Shown here: positions 12,287 to 26,500 of the stretch, piece after piece
Position numbering within the stretch: position 1 is the stretch's first letter
How the letters are laid out: each line of letters opens with the position of its first letter
DNA from: Auanema rhodensis
Taxonomy: Eukaryota > Nematoda > Chromadorea > Rhabditida > Rhabditidae
DNA: 64,000 nt
Assembly (NCBI GenBank): GCA_964057225.1
Contig: OZ059898.1
Span: 19,011,267-19,075,266 of the forward strand
Reading direction: 5' to 3'
Notes under the pieces: model-generated
The model's database searches: none
What the model saw: only the letters and a program-made list of their open reading frames with translations
What the model was told of the DNA's origin: nothing
Translations under genes and position numbers: made by a program

Positions 12287-12988
12287 GATTTGCGCTAGCT
12301 TAAAAATGCACCGAGATATCAACTGATATAAGTTCACACTTATATCCTCGATTTTCACCCTGAAGAATTAATTTTTTTGTTGAATAACATTGTCCATCGT
12401 CTTTGCCTTGAAAAAAGGAATCTAAAAACATCTACTTTTTGCTAAATTATTCTGAAATTTTTTGAAAAAATTTTTGTCAAAATGTTTTTGGAAGCAATGT
12501 TGAGTGTACATGGAAACTCAACATACACTAATGCATCATTTTTCAAACGATCATAACTAATTTTTGTATTAAGCGTTTCTCAAAGTAGTATAGTGCATTC
12601 GATGCGGATTTTTAAGCTGCGTCGATCTGTGTTATCAGATTTGCGCTAGCTTAAAAATGCACCGAGATATCAACTGATATAAGTTCACACTTATATCCTC
12701 GATTTTCACCGTGAAGAATTAATTTTTTTGTTGAATAACATTGTCCATCGTCTTTGCCTTGAAAAAAGGAATCTAAAAACATCTACTTTTTGCTAAATTA
12801 TTTTGAAATTTTTTGAAAAAATTTTTGTCAAAATGTTTTTGGAAGCAATGTTGAGTGTACATGGAAACTCAACATACACTAATGCATCATTTTTCAAACG
12901 ATCATAACTAATTTTTGTATTAAGCGTTTCTCAAAGTAGTATAGTGCATTCGATGCGGATTTTTAAGCTGCGTCGATCTGTGTTATCA

Positions 12989-15445
12989 GATTTGCGCTAG
13001 CTTAAAAATGCACCGAGATATCAACTGATATAAGTTTACACTTATATCCTCGATTTTCACCCTGAAAAACTAATTTTTTCGTTGAAAAACATTGTCCATC
13101 GTGTTTGCCTTGAAAAAAGGAATCTAAAAACATCTAATTTTTGCTAAATCATTTTGAAATTTTTCGAAAAAATTTTTGTCAAAATGTTTTTGGAAGCAAT
13201 GTTGAGTGTACATGGAAACTCAACATACACTAATGCATCATTTTTCAAACGATCATAACTAATTTTTGTATTAAGCGTTTCTCAATGTAGTATAGTGCAT
13301 TCGATGCGGATTTTTAAGCTGCGTCGATCTGTGTTATCAGATTTGCGCTAGCTTAAAAATGCACGGAGATATCAACTGATATAAGTTCACACTTATATCC
13401 TCGATTTTCACCCTGAAGAATTAATTTTTTTGTTGAATAACATTGTCCATCGTCTTTGCCTTGAAAAAAGGAATCTAAAAACATCTACTTTTTGCTAAAT
13501 TATTTTGAAATTTTTTGAAAAAATTTTTGTCAAAATGTTTTTGGAAGCAATGTTGAGTGTACATGGAAACTCAACATACACTAATGCATCATTTTTCAAA
13601 CGATCATAACTAATTTTTGTATTAAGCGTTTCTCAAAGTAGTATAGTGCATTCGATGCGGATTTTTAAGCTGCGTCGATCTGTGTTATCAGATTTGCGCT
13701 AGCTTAAAAATGCACCGAGATATCAACTGATATAAGTTCACACTTATATCCTCGATTTTCACCCTGAAGAATTAATTTTTTTGTTGAATAACATTGTCCA
13801 TCGTCTTTGCCTTGAAAAAAGGAATCTAAAAACATCTACTTTTTGCTAAATTATTCTGAAATTTTTTGAAAAAATTTTTGTCAAAATGTTTTTGGAAGCA
13901 ATGTTGAGTGTACATGGAAACTCAACATACACTAATGCATCATTTTTCAAACGATCATAACTAATTTTTGTATTAAGCGTTTCTCAAAGTAGTATAGTGC
14001 ATTCGATGCGGATTTTTAAGCTGCGTCGATCTGTGTTATCAGATTTGCGCTAGCTTAAAAATGCACCGAGATATCAACTGATATAAGTTTACACTTATAT
14101 CCTCGATTTTCACCCTGAAGAATTAATTTTTTTGTTGAATAACATTGTCCATCGTCTTTGCCTTGAAAAAAGGAATCTAAAAACATCTACTTTTTGCTAA
14201 ATTATTTTGAAATTTTTTGAAAAAATTTTTGTCAAAATGTTTTTGGAAGCAATGTTGAGTGTACATGGAAACTCAACATACACTAATGCATCATTTTTCA
14301 AACGATCATAACTAATTTTTGTATTAAGCGTTTCTCAAAGTAGTATAGTGCATTCGATGCGGATTTTTAAGCTGCGTCGATCTGTGTTATCAGATTTGCG
14401 CTAGCTTAAAAATGCACCGAGATATCAACTGATATAAGTTTACACTTATATCCTCGATTTTCACCCTGAAAAACTAATTTTTTCGTTGAAAAACATTGTC
14501 CATCGTGTTTGCCTTGAAAAAAGGAATCTAAAAACATCTAATTTTTGCTAAATCATTTTGAAATTTTTCGAAAAAATTTTTGTCAAAATGTTTTTGGAAG
14601 CAATGTTGAGTGTACATGGAAACTCAACATACACTAATGCATCATTTTTCAAACGATCATAACTAATTTTTGTATTAAGCGTTTCTCAATGTAGTATAGT
14701 GCATTCGATGCGGATTTTTAAGCTGCGTCGATCTGTGTTATCAGATTTGCGCTAGCTTAAAAATGCACGGAGATATCAACTGATATAAGTTCACACTTAT
14801 ATCCTCGATTTTCACCCTGAAGAATTAATTTTTTTGTTGAATAACATTGTCCATCGTCTTTGCCTTGAAAAAAGGAATCTAAAAACATCTACTTTTTGCT
14901 AAATTATTTTGAAATTTTTTGAAAAAATTTTTGTCAAAATGTTTTTGGAAGCAATGTTGAGTGTACATGGAAACTCAACATACACTAATGCATCATTTTT
15001 CAAACGATCATAACTAATTTTTGTATTAAGCGTTTCTCAAAGTAGTATAGTGCATTCGATGCGGATTTTTAAGCTGCGTCGATCTGTGTTATCAGATTTG
15101 CGCTAGCTTAAAAATGCACCGAGATATCAACTGATATAAGTTCACACTTATATCCTCGATTTTCACCCTGAAGAATTAATTTTTTTGTTGAATAACATTG
15201 TCCATCGTCTTTGCCTTGAAAAAAGGAATCTAAAAACATCTACTTTTTGCTAAATTATTCTGAAATTTTTTGAAAAAATTTTTGTCAAAATGTTTTTGGA
15301 AGCAATGTTGAGTGTACATGGAAACTCAACATACACTAATGCATCATTTTTCAAACGATCATAACTAATTTTTGTATTAAGCGTTTCTCAAAGTAGTATA
15401 GTGCATTCGATGCGGATTTTTAAGCTGCGTCGATCTGTGTTATCA
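12989..15445. repeat. Tetrameric duplication, 1,404 bp
   Basis: Monomer 12989 has CCTGAAAAACTAA, CATCTAATTTTT and AAATCATTTTG, 13340 has GCACGGAGAT and 13691 has ATTATTCTGAAA. The same three recur in order at 14393, 14744 and 15095, exactly 1,404 bp later. The fourth unit of the first copy (14042, AGTTTACAC) is not matched by 15446 (AGTTCACAC), so the second copy covers only about three monomers. Confidence 0.85.
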
Positions 15446-16849
15446 GATTTGCGCTAGCTTAAAAATGCACCGAGATATCAACTGATATAAGTTCACACTT
15501 ATATCCTCGATTTTCACCCTGAAGAATTAATTTTTTTGTTGAATAACATTGTCCATCGTCTTTGCCTTGAAAAAAGGAATCTAAAAACATCTACTTTTTG
15601 CTAAATTATTTTGAAATTTTTTGAAAAAATTTTTGTCAAAATGTTTTTGGAAGCAATGTTGAGTGTACATGGAAACTCAACATACACTAATGCATCATTT
15701 TTCAAACGATCATAACTAATTTTTGTATTAAGCGTTTCTCAAAGTAGTATAGTGCATTCGATGCGGATTTTTAAGCTGCGTCGATCTGTGTTATCAGATT
15801 TGCGCTAGCTTAAAAATGCACCGAGATATCAACTGATATAAGTTCACACTTATATCCTCGATTTTCACCCTGAAGAATTAATTTTTTTGTTGAATAACAT
15901 TGTCCATCGTCTTTGCCATAAAAAAAGGAATCTAAAAACATCTACTTTTTGCTAAATTATTTTGAAATTTTTTGAAAAAATTTTTGTCAAAATGTTTTTG
16001 GAAGCAATGTTGAGTGTACATGGAAACTCAACATACACTAATGCATCATTTTTCAAACGATCATAACTAATTTTTGTATTAAGCGTTTCTCAAAGTAGTA
16101 TAGTGCATTCGATGCGGATTTTTAAGCTGCGTCGATCTGTGTTATCAGATTTGCGCTAGCTTAAAAATGCACCGAGATATCAACTGATATAAGTTCACAC
16201 TTATATCCTCGATTTTCACCCTGAAGAATTAATTTTTTTGTTGAATAACATTGTCCATCGTCTTTGCCTTAAAAAAAGGAATCTAAAAACATCTACTTTT
16301 TGCTAAATTATTTTGAAATTTTTTGAAAAAATTTTTGTCAAAATGTTTTTGGAAGCAATGTTGAGTGTACATGGAAACTCAACATACACTAATGCATCAT
16401 TTTTCAAACGATCATAACTAATTTTTGTATTAAGCGTTTCTCAATGTAGTATAGTGCATTCGATGCGGATTTTTAAGCTGCGTCGATCTGTGTTATCAGA
16501 TTTGCGCTAGCTTAAAAATGCACGGAGATATCAACTGATATAAGTTCACACTTATATCCTCGATTTTCACCCTGAAGAATTAATTTTTTTGTTGAATAAC
16601 ATTGTCCATCGTCTTTGCCTTGAAAAAAGGAATCTAAAAACATCTACTTTTTGCTAAATTATTTTGAAATTTTTTGAAAAAATTTTTGTCAAAATGTTTT
16701 TGGAAGCAATGTTGAGTGTACATGGAAACTCAACATACACTAATGCATCATTTTTCAAACGATCATAACTAATTTTTGTATTGAGCGTTTCTCAAAGTAG
16801 TATAGTGCATTCGATGCGGATTTTTAAGCTGCGTCGATCTGTGTTATCA
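15446..16849. repeat. Four similar monomers with stepwise TTGAAAA variants
   Basis: These monomers mostly share one type (TTTTTTTGTTGAATAAC, CATCTACTTTT, GTATTAAGCG). 15797 reads GCCATAAAAAAAGG and 16148 reads GCCTTAAAAAAAGG where others read GCCTTGAAAAAAGG, so 16148 may be an intermediate. 16499 has GCACGGAGAT and GTATTGAGCG. No gene or insertion is present. Confidence 0.65.
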
Positions 16850-19800
16850 GATTTGCGCTAGCTTAAAAATGCACCGAGATATCAACTGATATAAGTTTAC
16901 ACTTATATCCTCGATTTTCACCCTGAAGAACTAATTTTTTCGTTGAAAAACATTGTCCATCGTGTTTGCCTTGAAAAAAGGAATCTAAAAACATCTACTT
17001 TTTGCTAAATTATTTCGAAATTTTTCGAAAAAATTTTTGTCAAAATGTTTTTGGAAGCAATGTTGAGTGTACATGGAAACTCAACATACTCTAATGCATC
17101 ATTTTTCAAACGATCATAACTAATTTTTGTATTAAGCGTTTCTCAAAGTAGTATAGTGCATTTGATGCGGATTTTTAAGCTGCGTCGATCTGTGTTATCA
17201 GATTTGCGCTAGCTTAAAAATGCACCGAGATATCAACTGATATAAGTTCACACTTATATCCTCGATTTTCACCCTGAAGAATTAATTTTTTTGTTGAATA
17301 ACATTGTCCATCGTCTTTGCCTTGAAAAAAGGAATCTAAAAACATCTACTTTTTGCTAAATTATTTTGAAATTTTTTGAAAAAATTTTTGTCAAAATGTT
17401 TTTGGAAGCAATGTTGAGTGTACATGGAAACTCAACATACACTAATGCATCATTTTTCAAACGATCATAACTAATTTTTGTATTAAGCGTTTCTCAAAGT
17501 AGTATAGTGCATTCGATGCGGATTTTTAAGCTGCGTCGATCTGTGTTATCAGATTTGCGCTAGCTTAAAAATGCACCGAGATATCAACTGATATAAGTTT
17601 ACACTTATATCCTCGATTTTCACCCTGAAGAATTAATTTTTTTGTTGAATAACATTGTCCATCGTCTTTGCCTTGAAAAAAGGAATCTAAAAACATCTAC
17701 TTTTTGCTAAATTATTTTGAAATTTTTTGAAAAAATTTTTGTCAAAATGTTTTTGGAAGCAATGTTGAGTGTACATGGAAACTCAACATACACTAATGCA
17801 TCATTTTTCAAACGATCATAACTAATTTTTGTATTAAGCGTTTCTCAAAGTAGTATAGTGCATTCGATGCGGATTTTTAAGCTGCGTCGATCTGTGTTAT
17901 CAGATTTGCGCTAGCTGAAAAATGCACCGAGATATCAACTGATATAAGTTTACACTTATATCCTCGATTTTCACCCTGAAGAATTAATTTTTTCGTTGAA
18001 TAACATTGTCCATCGTCTTTGCCTTGAAAAAAGGAATCTAAAAACATCTTCTTTTTGCTAAATTATTCTGAAATTTTTTGAAAAAATTTTTGTCAAAATG
18101 TTTTTGGAAGCAATGTTGAGTGTACATGGAAACTCAACATACACTAATGCATCATTTTTCAAACGATCATAACTAATTTTTGTATTAAGCGTTTCTCAAA
18201 GTAGTATAGTGCATTTGATGCGGATTTTTAAGCTGCGTCGATCTGTGTTATCAGATTTGCGCTAGCTTAAAAATGCACCGAGATATCAACTGATATAAGT
18301 TTACACTTATATCCTCGATTTTCACCCTGAAGAATTAATTTTTTTGTTGAATAACATTGTCCATCGTGTTTGCCTTGAAAAAAGGAATCTAAAAACATCT
18401 ACTTTTTGCTAAATCATTTTGAAATTTTTTGAAAAAATTTTTGTCAAAATGTTTTTGGAAGCAATGTTGAGTGTACATGGAAACTCAACATACACTAATG
18501 CATCATTTTTCAAACGATCATAACTAATTTTTGTATTAAGCGTTTCTCAAAGTAGTATAGTGCATTCGATGCGGATTTTTAAGCTGCGTCGATCTGTGTT
18601 ATCAGATTTGCGCTAGCTTAAAAATGCACCGAGATATCAACTGATATAAGTTTACACTTATATCCTCGATTTTCACCCTGAAGAACTAATTTTTTCGTTG
18701 AAAAACATTGTCCATCGTCTTTGCCTTGAAAAAAGGAATCTAAAAACATCTACTTTTTGCTAAATTATTTTGAAATTTTTTGAAAAAATTTTTGTCAAAA
18801 TGTTTTTGGAAGCAATGTTGAGTGTACATGGAAACTCAACATACACTAATGCATCATTTTTCAAACGATCATAACTAATTTTTGTATGAAGCGTTTCTCA
18901 AAGTAGTATAGTGCATTCGATGCGGATTTTTAAGCTGCGTCGATCTGTGTTATCAGATTTGCGCTAGCTGAAAAATGCACCGAGATATCAACTGATATAA
19001 GTTTACACTTATATCCTCGATTTTCACCCTGAAGAATTAATTTTTTCGTTGAATAACATTGTCCATCGTCTTTGCCTTGAAAAAAGGAATCTAAAAACAT
19101 CTTCTTTTTGCTAAATTATTTTGAAATTTTTTGAAAAAAATTCTGTCAAAATGTTTTTGGAAGCAATGTTGAGTGTACATGGAAACTCAACATACACTAA
19201 TGCATCATTTTTCAAACGATCATAACTAATTTTTGTATTAAGCGTTTCTCAAAGTAGTATAGTGCATTCGATGCGGATTTTTAAGCTGCGTCGATCTGTG
19301 TTATCAGATTTGCGCTAGCTTAAAAAATGCACCGAGATATCAACTGATATAAGTTTACACTTATATCCTCGATTTTCACCCTGAAGAACTAATTTTTTCG
19401 TTGAAAAACATTGTCCATCGTGTTTGCCTTGAAAAAAGGAATCTAAAAACATCTACTTTTTGCTAAATCATTTTGAAATTTTTCGAAAAAATTTTTGTCA
19501 AAATGTTTTTGGAAGCAATGTTGAGTGTACATGGAAACTCAACATACACTAATGCATCATTTTTCAAACGATCATAACTAATTTTTGTATTAAGCGTTTC
19601 TCAATGTAGTATAGTGCATTCGATGCGGATTTTTAAGCTGCGTCGATCTGTGTTATCAGATTTGCGCTAGCTTAAAAATGCACCGAGATATCAACTGATA
19701 TAAGTTCACACTTATATCCTCGATTTTCACCCTGAAGAATTAATTTTTTTGTTGAATAACATTGTCCATCGTCTTTGCCTTGAAAATAGGAATCTAAAAA

Positions 19801-20360
19801 CATCTACTTTTTGCTAAATTATTTTGAAATTTTTTGAAAAAATTTTTGTCAAAATGTTTTTGGAAGCAATGTTGAGTGTACATGGAAACTCAACATACAC
19901 TAATGCATCATTTTTCAAACGATCATAACTAATTTTTGTATTAAGCGTTTCTCAAAGTAGTATAGTGCATTCGATGCGGATTTTTAAGCTGCGTCGATCT
20001 GTGTTATCAGATTTGCGCTAGCTTAAAAATGCACCGAGATATCAACTGATATAAGTTCACACTTATATCCTCGATTTTCACCCTGAAGAATTAATTTTTT
20101 TGTTGAATAACATTGTCCATCGTCTTTGCCTTGAAAAAAGGAATCTAAAAACATCTACTTTTTGCTAAATTATTTTGAAATTTTTTGAAAAAATTTTTGT
20201 CAAAATGTTTTTGGAAGCAATGTTGAGTGTACATGGAAACTCAACATACACTAATGCATCATTTTTCAAACGATCATAACTAATTTTTGTATTAAGCGTT
20301 TCTCAATGTAGTATAGTGCATTCGATGCGGATTTTTAAGCTGCGTCGATCTGTGTTATCA
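16850..20360. repeat. First copy of a 10-monomer duplication (3,511 bp)
   Basis: Rare markers are repeated 3,511 bp further right: CATACTCTAATG (17090 and 20601), GCATTTGATGCGG (17163 and 20674; 18213 and 21724), ATTATTCTGAAA (monomers 17903 and 21414), AAAAAAATTCTGTC (monomers 18956 and 22467), CTTAAAAAATGC with its extra A (19307 and 22818) and GAAAATAGG (19659 and 23170). The odd base over ten times 351 is the inserted A. Confidence 0.9.
19307..19658. repeat. 352-bp monomer (extra A), ancestral copy
   Basis: Reads CTTAAAAAATGC where neighbours read CTTAAAAATGC, one more A in the run at about monomer position 20. It is of the AGTTTACAC, GAACTAA, CGTGTTTGCC, AAATCATT, TTTTTCGAAA type and has CAATGTAG. 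It serves as a length marker for the 10-monomer duplication because its partner at 22818 has the same insertion. Confidence 0.9.
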
Positions 20361-23300
20361 GATTTGCGCTAGCTTAAAAATGCACGGAGATATCAACTGA
20401 TATAAGTTCACACTTATATCCTCGATTTTCACCCTGAAGAATTAATTTTTTTGTTGAATAACATTGTCCATCGTCTTTGCCTTGAAAAAAGGAATCTAAA
20501 AACATCTACTTTTTGCTAAATTATTTTGAAATTTTTTGAAAAAATTTTTGTCAAAATGTTTTTGGAAGCAATGTTGAGTGTACATGGAAACTCAACATAC
20601 TCTAATGCATCATTTTTCAAACGATCATAACTAATTTTTGTATTAAGCGTTTCTCAAAGTAGTATAGTGCATTTGATGCGGATTTTTAAGCTGCGTCGAT
20701 CTGTGTTATCAGATTTGCGCTAGCTTAAAAATGCACCGAGATATCAACTGATATAAGTTCACACTTATATCCTCGATTTTCACCCTGAAGAATTAATTTT
20801 TTTGTTGAATAACATTGTCCATCGTCTTTGCCTTGAAAAAAGGAATCTAAAAACATCTACTTTTTGCTAAATTATTTTGAAATTTTTTGAAAAAATTTTT
20901 GTCAAAATGTTTTTGGAAGCAATGTTGAGTGTACATGGAAACTCAACATACACTAATGCATCATTTTTCAAACGATCATAACTAATTTTTGTATTAAGCG
21001 TTTCTCAAAGTAGTATAGTGCATTCGATGCGGATTTTTAAGCTGCGTCGATCTGTGTTATCAGATTTGCGCTAGCTTAAAAATGCACCGAGATATCAACT
21101 GATATAAGTTTACACTTATATCCTCGATTTTCACCCTGAAGAATTAATTTTTTTGTTGAATAACATTGTCCATCGTCTTTGCCTTGAAAAAAGGAATCTA
21201 AAAACATCTACTTTTTGCTAAATTATTTTGAAATTTTTTGAAAAAATTTTTGTCAAAATGTTTTTGGAAGCAATGTTGAGTGTACATGGAAACTCAACAT
21301 ACACTAATGCATCATTTTTCAAACGATCATAACTAATTTTTGTATTAAGCGTTTCTCAAAGTAGTATAGTGCATTCGATGCGGATTTTTAAGCTGCGTCG
21401 ATCTGTGTTATCAGATTTGCGCTAGCTGAAAAATGCACCGAGATATCAACTGATATAAGTTTACACTTATATCCTCGATTTTCACCCTGAAGAATTAATT
21501 TTTTCGTTGAATAACATTGTCCATCGTCTTTGCCTTGAAAAAAGGAATCTAAAAACATCTTCTTTTTGCTAAATTATTCTGAAATTTTTTGAAAAAATTT
21601 TTGTCAAAATGTTTTTGGAAGCAATGTTGAGTGTACATGGAAACTCAACATACACTAATGCATCATTTTTCAAACGATCATAACTAATTTTTGTATTAAG
21701 CGTTTCTCAAAGTAGTATAGTGCATTTGATGCGGATTTTTAAGCTGCGTCGATCTGTGTTATCAGATTTGCGCTAGCTTAAAAATGCACCGAGATATCAA
21801 CTGATATAAGTTTACACTTATATCCTCGATTTTCACCCTGAAGAATTAATTTTTTTGTTGAATAACATTGTCCATCGTGTTTGCCTTGAAAAAAGGAATC
21901 TAAAAACATCTACTTTTTGCTAAATCATTTTGAAATTTTTTGAAAAAATTTTTGTCAAAATGTTTTTGGAAGCAATGTTGAGTGTACATGGAAACTCAAC
22001 ATACACTAATGCATCATTTTTCAAACGATCATAACTAATTTTTGTATTAAGCGTTTCTCAAAGTAGTATAGTGCATTCGATGCGGATTTTTAAGCTGCGT
22101 CGATCTGTGTTATCAGATTTGCGCTAGCTTAAAAATGCACCGAGATATCAACTGATATAAGTTTACACTTATATCCTCGATTTTCACCCTGAAGAACTAA
22201 TTTTTTCGTTGAAAAACATTGTCCATCGTCTTTGCCTTGAAAAAAGGAATCTAAAAACATCTACTTTTTGCTAAATTATTTTGAAATTTTTTGAAAAAAT
22301 TTTTGTCAAAATGTTTTTGGAAGCAATGTTGAGTGTACATGGAAACTCAACATACACTAATGCATCATTTTTCAAACGATCATAACTAATTTTTGTATGA
22401 AGCGTTTCTCAAAGTAGTATAGTGCATTCGATGCGGATTTTTAAGCTGCGTCGATCTGTGTTATCAGATTTGCGCTAGCTGAAAAATGCACCGAGATATC
22501 AACTGATATAAGTTTACACTTATATCCTCGATTTTCACCCTGAAGAATTAATTTTTTCGTTGAATAACATTGTCCATCGTCTTTGCCTTGAAAAAAGGAA
22601 TCTAAAAACATCTTCTTTTTGCTAAATTATTTTGAAATTTTTTGAAAAAAATTCTGTCAAAATGTTTTTGGAAGCAATGTTGAGTGTACATGGAAACTCA
22701 ACATACACTAATGCATCATTTTTCAAACGATCATAACTAATTTTTGTATTAAGCGTTTCTCAAAGTAGTATAGTGCATTCGATGCGGATTTTTAAGCTGC
22801 GTCGATCTGTGTTATCAGATTTGCGCTAGCTTAAAAAATGCACCGAGATATCAACTGATATAAGTTTACACTTATATCCTCGATTTTCACCCTGAAGAAC
22901 TAATTTTTTCGTTGAAAAACATTGTCCATCGTGTTTGCCTTGAAAAAAGGAATCTAAAAACATCTACTTTTTGCTAAATCATTTTGAAATTTTTCGAAAA
23001 AATTTTTGTCAAAATGTTTTTGGAAGCAATGTTGAGTGTACATGGAAACTCAACATACACTAATGCATCATTTTTCAAACGATCATAACTAATTTTTGTA
23101 TTAAGCGTTTCTCAATGTAGTATAGTGCATTCGATGCGGATTTTTAAGCTGCGTCGATCTGTGTTATCAGATTTGCGCTAGCTTAAAAATGCACCGAGAT
23201 ATCAACTGATATAAGTTCACACTTATATCCTCGATTTTCACCCTGAAGAATTAATTTTTTTGTTGAATAACATTGTCCATCGTCTTTGCCTTGAAAATAG

Positions 23301-23520
23301 GAATCTAAAAACATCTACTTTTTGCTAAATTATTTTGAAATTTTTTGAAAAAATTTTTGTCAAAATGTTTTTGGAAGCAATGTTGAGTGTACATGGAAAC
23401 TCAACATACACTAATGCATCATTTTTCAAACGATCATAACTAATTTTTGTATTAAGCGTTTCTCAAAGTAGTATAGTGCATTCGATGCGGATTTTTAAGC
23501 TGCGTCGATCTGTGTTATCA
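20361..23520. repeat. Second copy of the 10-monomer duplication (about 9 monomers)
   Basis: Matches the first copy monomer by monomer from about 20600 to about 23800. The first unit (20361) is a hybrid: its 5' part (GCACGGAGAT, GAATTAATTTTTTTG, GTCTTTGCC) resembles 16499, while its 3' part (CATACTCTAATG, GCATTTGATG) is that of 16850. The match ends in the monomer at 23521, which has GTATGAAGCG and CAAAGTAG, whereas its counterpart at 20010 has GTATTAAGCG and CAATGTAG. Confidence 0.88.
22818..23169. repeat. 352-bp monomer (extra A), duplicated copy
   Basis: Same inserted A and same combination of variants as the monomer at 19307, lying 3,511 bp downstream. A shared rare indel plus a shared variant set is strong evidence for common descent by block duplication, not for two independent slippage events. 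Confidence 0.9.
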
Positions 23521-26500
23521 GATTTGCGCTAGCTTAAAAATGCACCGAGATATCAACTGATATAAGTTCACACTTATATCCTCGATTTTCACCCTGAAGA
23601 ATTAATTTTTTTGTTGAATAACATTGTCCATCGTCTTTGCCTTGAAAAAAGGAATCTAAAAACATCTACTTTTTGCTAAATTATTTTGAAATTTTTTGAA
23701 AAAATTTTTGTCAAAATGTTTTTGGAAGCAATGTTGAGTGTACATGGAAACTCAACATACACTAATGCATCATTTTTCAAACGATCATAACTAATTTTTG
23801 TATGAAGCGTTTCTCAAAGTAGTATAGTGCATTCGATGCGGATTTTTAAGCTGCGTCGATCTGTGTTATCAGATTTGCGCTAGCTTAAAAATGCACCGAG
23901 ATATCAACTGATATAAGTTCACACTTATATCCTCGATTTTCACCCTGAAGAATTAATTTTTTCGTTGAATAACATTGTCCATCGTCTTTGCCTTGAAAAA
24001 AGGAATCTAAAAACATCTTCTTTTTGCTAAATCATTTTGAAATTTTTCGAAAAAATTTTTGTCAAAATGTTTTTGGAAGCAATGTTGAGTGTACATGGAA
24101 ACTCAACATACACTAATGCATCATTTTTCAAACGATCATAACTAATTTTTGTATTAAGCGTTTCTCAATGTAGTATAGTGCATTCGATGCGGATTTTTAA
24201 GCTGCGTCGATCTGTGTTATCAGATTTGCGCTAGCTTAAAAATGCACCGAGATATCAACTGATATAAGTTCACACTTATATCCTCGATTTTCACCCTGAA
24301 GAATTAATTTTTTTGTTGAATAACATTGTCCATCGTCTTTGCCTTGAAAATAGGAATCTAAAAACATCTACTTTTTGCTAAATTATTTTGAAATTTTTTG
24401 AAAAAATTTTTGTCAAAATGTTTTTGGAAGCAATGTTGAGTGTACATGGAAACTCAACATACACTAATGCATCATTTTTCAAACGATCATAACTAATTTT
24501 TGTATTAAGCGTTTCTCAAAGTAGTATAGTGCATTCGATGCGGATTTTTAAGCTGCGTCGATCTGTGTTATCAGATTTGCGCTAGCTTAAAAATGCACCG
24601 AGATATCAACTGATATAAGTTCACACTTATATCCTCGATTTTCACCCTGAAGAATTAATTTTTTTGTTGAATAACATTGTCCATCGTCTTTGCCTTGAAA
24701 AAAGGAATCTAAAAACATCTACTTTTTGCTAAATTATTTTGAAATTTTTTGAAAAAATTTTTGTCAAAATGTTTTTGGAAGCAATGTTGAGTGTACATGG
24801 AAACTCAACATACACTAATGCATCATTTTTCAAACGATCATAACTAATTTTTGTATGAAGCGTTTCTCAAAGTAGTATAGTGCATTCGATGCGGATTTTT
24901 AAGCTGCGTCGATCTGTGTTATCAGATTTGCGCTAGCTTAAAAATGCACCGAGATATCAACTGATATAAGTTCACACTTATATCCTCGATTTTCACCCTG
25001 AAGAATTAATTTTTTCGTTGAATAACATTGTCCATCGTCTTTGCCTTGAAAAAAGGAATCTAAAAACATCTACTTTTTGCTAAATTATTTTGAAATTTTT
25101 TGAAAAAATTTTTGTCAAAATGTTTTTGGAAGCAATGTTGAGTGTACATGGAAACTCAACATACACTAATGCATCATTTTTCAAACGATCATAACTAATT
25201 TTTGTATTAAGCGTTTCTCAAAGTAGTATAGTGCATTCGATGCGGATTTTTAAGCTGCGTCGATCTGTGTTATCAGATTTGCGCTAGCTTAAAAATGCAC
25301 CGAGATATCAACTGATATAAGTTCACACTTATATCCTCGATTTTCACCCTGAAGAATTAATTTTTTTGTTGAATAACATTGTCCATCGTCTTTGCCTTGA
25401 AAAAAGGAATCTAAAAACATCTACTTTTTGCTAAATTATTTTGAAATTTTTTGAAAAAATTTTTGTCAAAATGTTTTTGGAAGCAATGTTGAGTGTACAT
25501 GGAAACTCAACATACACTAATGCATCATTTTTCAAACGATCATAACTAATTTTTGTATGAAGCGTTTCTCAAAGTAGTATAGTGCATTCGATGCGGATTT
25601 TTAAGCTGCGTCGATCTGTGTTATCAGATTTGCGCTAGCTTAAAAATGCACCGAGATATCAACTGATATAAGTTCACACTTATATCCTCGATTTTCACCC
25701 TGAAGAATTAATTTTTTCGTTGAATAACATTGTCCATCGTCTTTGCCTTGAAAAAAGGAATCTAAAAACATCTTCTTTTTGCTAAATCATTTTGAAATTT
25801 TTCGAAAAAATTTTTGTCAAAATGTTTTTGGAAGCAATGTTGAGTGTACATGGAAACTCAACATACACTAATGCATCATTTTTCAAACGATCATAACTAA
25901 TTTTTGTATTAAGCGTTTCTCAATGTAGTATAGTGCATTCGATGCGGATTTTTAAGCTGCGTCGATCTGTGTTATCAGATTTGCGCTAGCTTAAAAATGC
26001 ACCGAGATATCAACTGATATAAGTTCACACTTATATCCTCGATTTTCACCCTGAAGAATTAATTTTTTTGTTGAATAACATTGTCCATCGTCTTTGCCTT
26101 GAAAATAGGAATCTAAAAACATCTACTTTTTGCTAAATTATTTTGAAATTTTTTGAAAAAATTTTTGTCAAAATGTTTTTGGAAGCAATGTTGAGTGTAC
26201 ATGGAAACTCAACATACACTAATGCATCATTTTTCAAACGATCATAACTAATTTTTGTATTAAGCGTTTCTCAAAGTAGTATAGTGCATTCGATGCGGAT
26301 TTTTAAGCTGCGTCGATCTGTGTTATCAGATTTGCGCTAGCTTAAAAATGCACCGAGATATCAACTGATATAAGTTCACACTTATATCCTCGATTTTCAC
26401 CCTGAAGAATTAATTTTTTTGTTGAATAACATTGTCCATCGTCTTTGCCTTGAAAAAAGGAATCTAAAAACATCTACTTTTTGCTAAATTATTTTGAAAT

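Larger units (their letters stand above)
9128..12988. repeat. Right copy of the large duplicated block (11 monomers)
   Basis: Markers repeat the order of 4214-7723: GCTAACTT with GTTTTGGGAAGC (9128), CCTCAATTT (9479), GAAATAAG (9830), CACTCATGC (10181), then a 10532 monomer with ATTGATTTT, and the CATGGGAAC/AATATTTG dimers (10883-12286), then a monomer with a private ATTATTCTGAAA (12287) and a CACCGTGAAG copy (12638). 9128 also has a private CACCCTTAAG. Differences from the left copy show mutation or exchange after the duplication. Confidence 0.8.
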
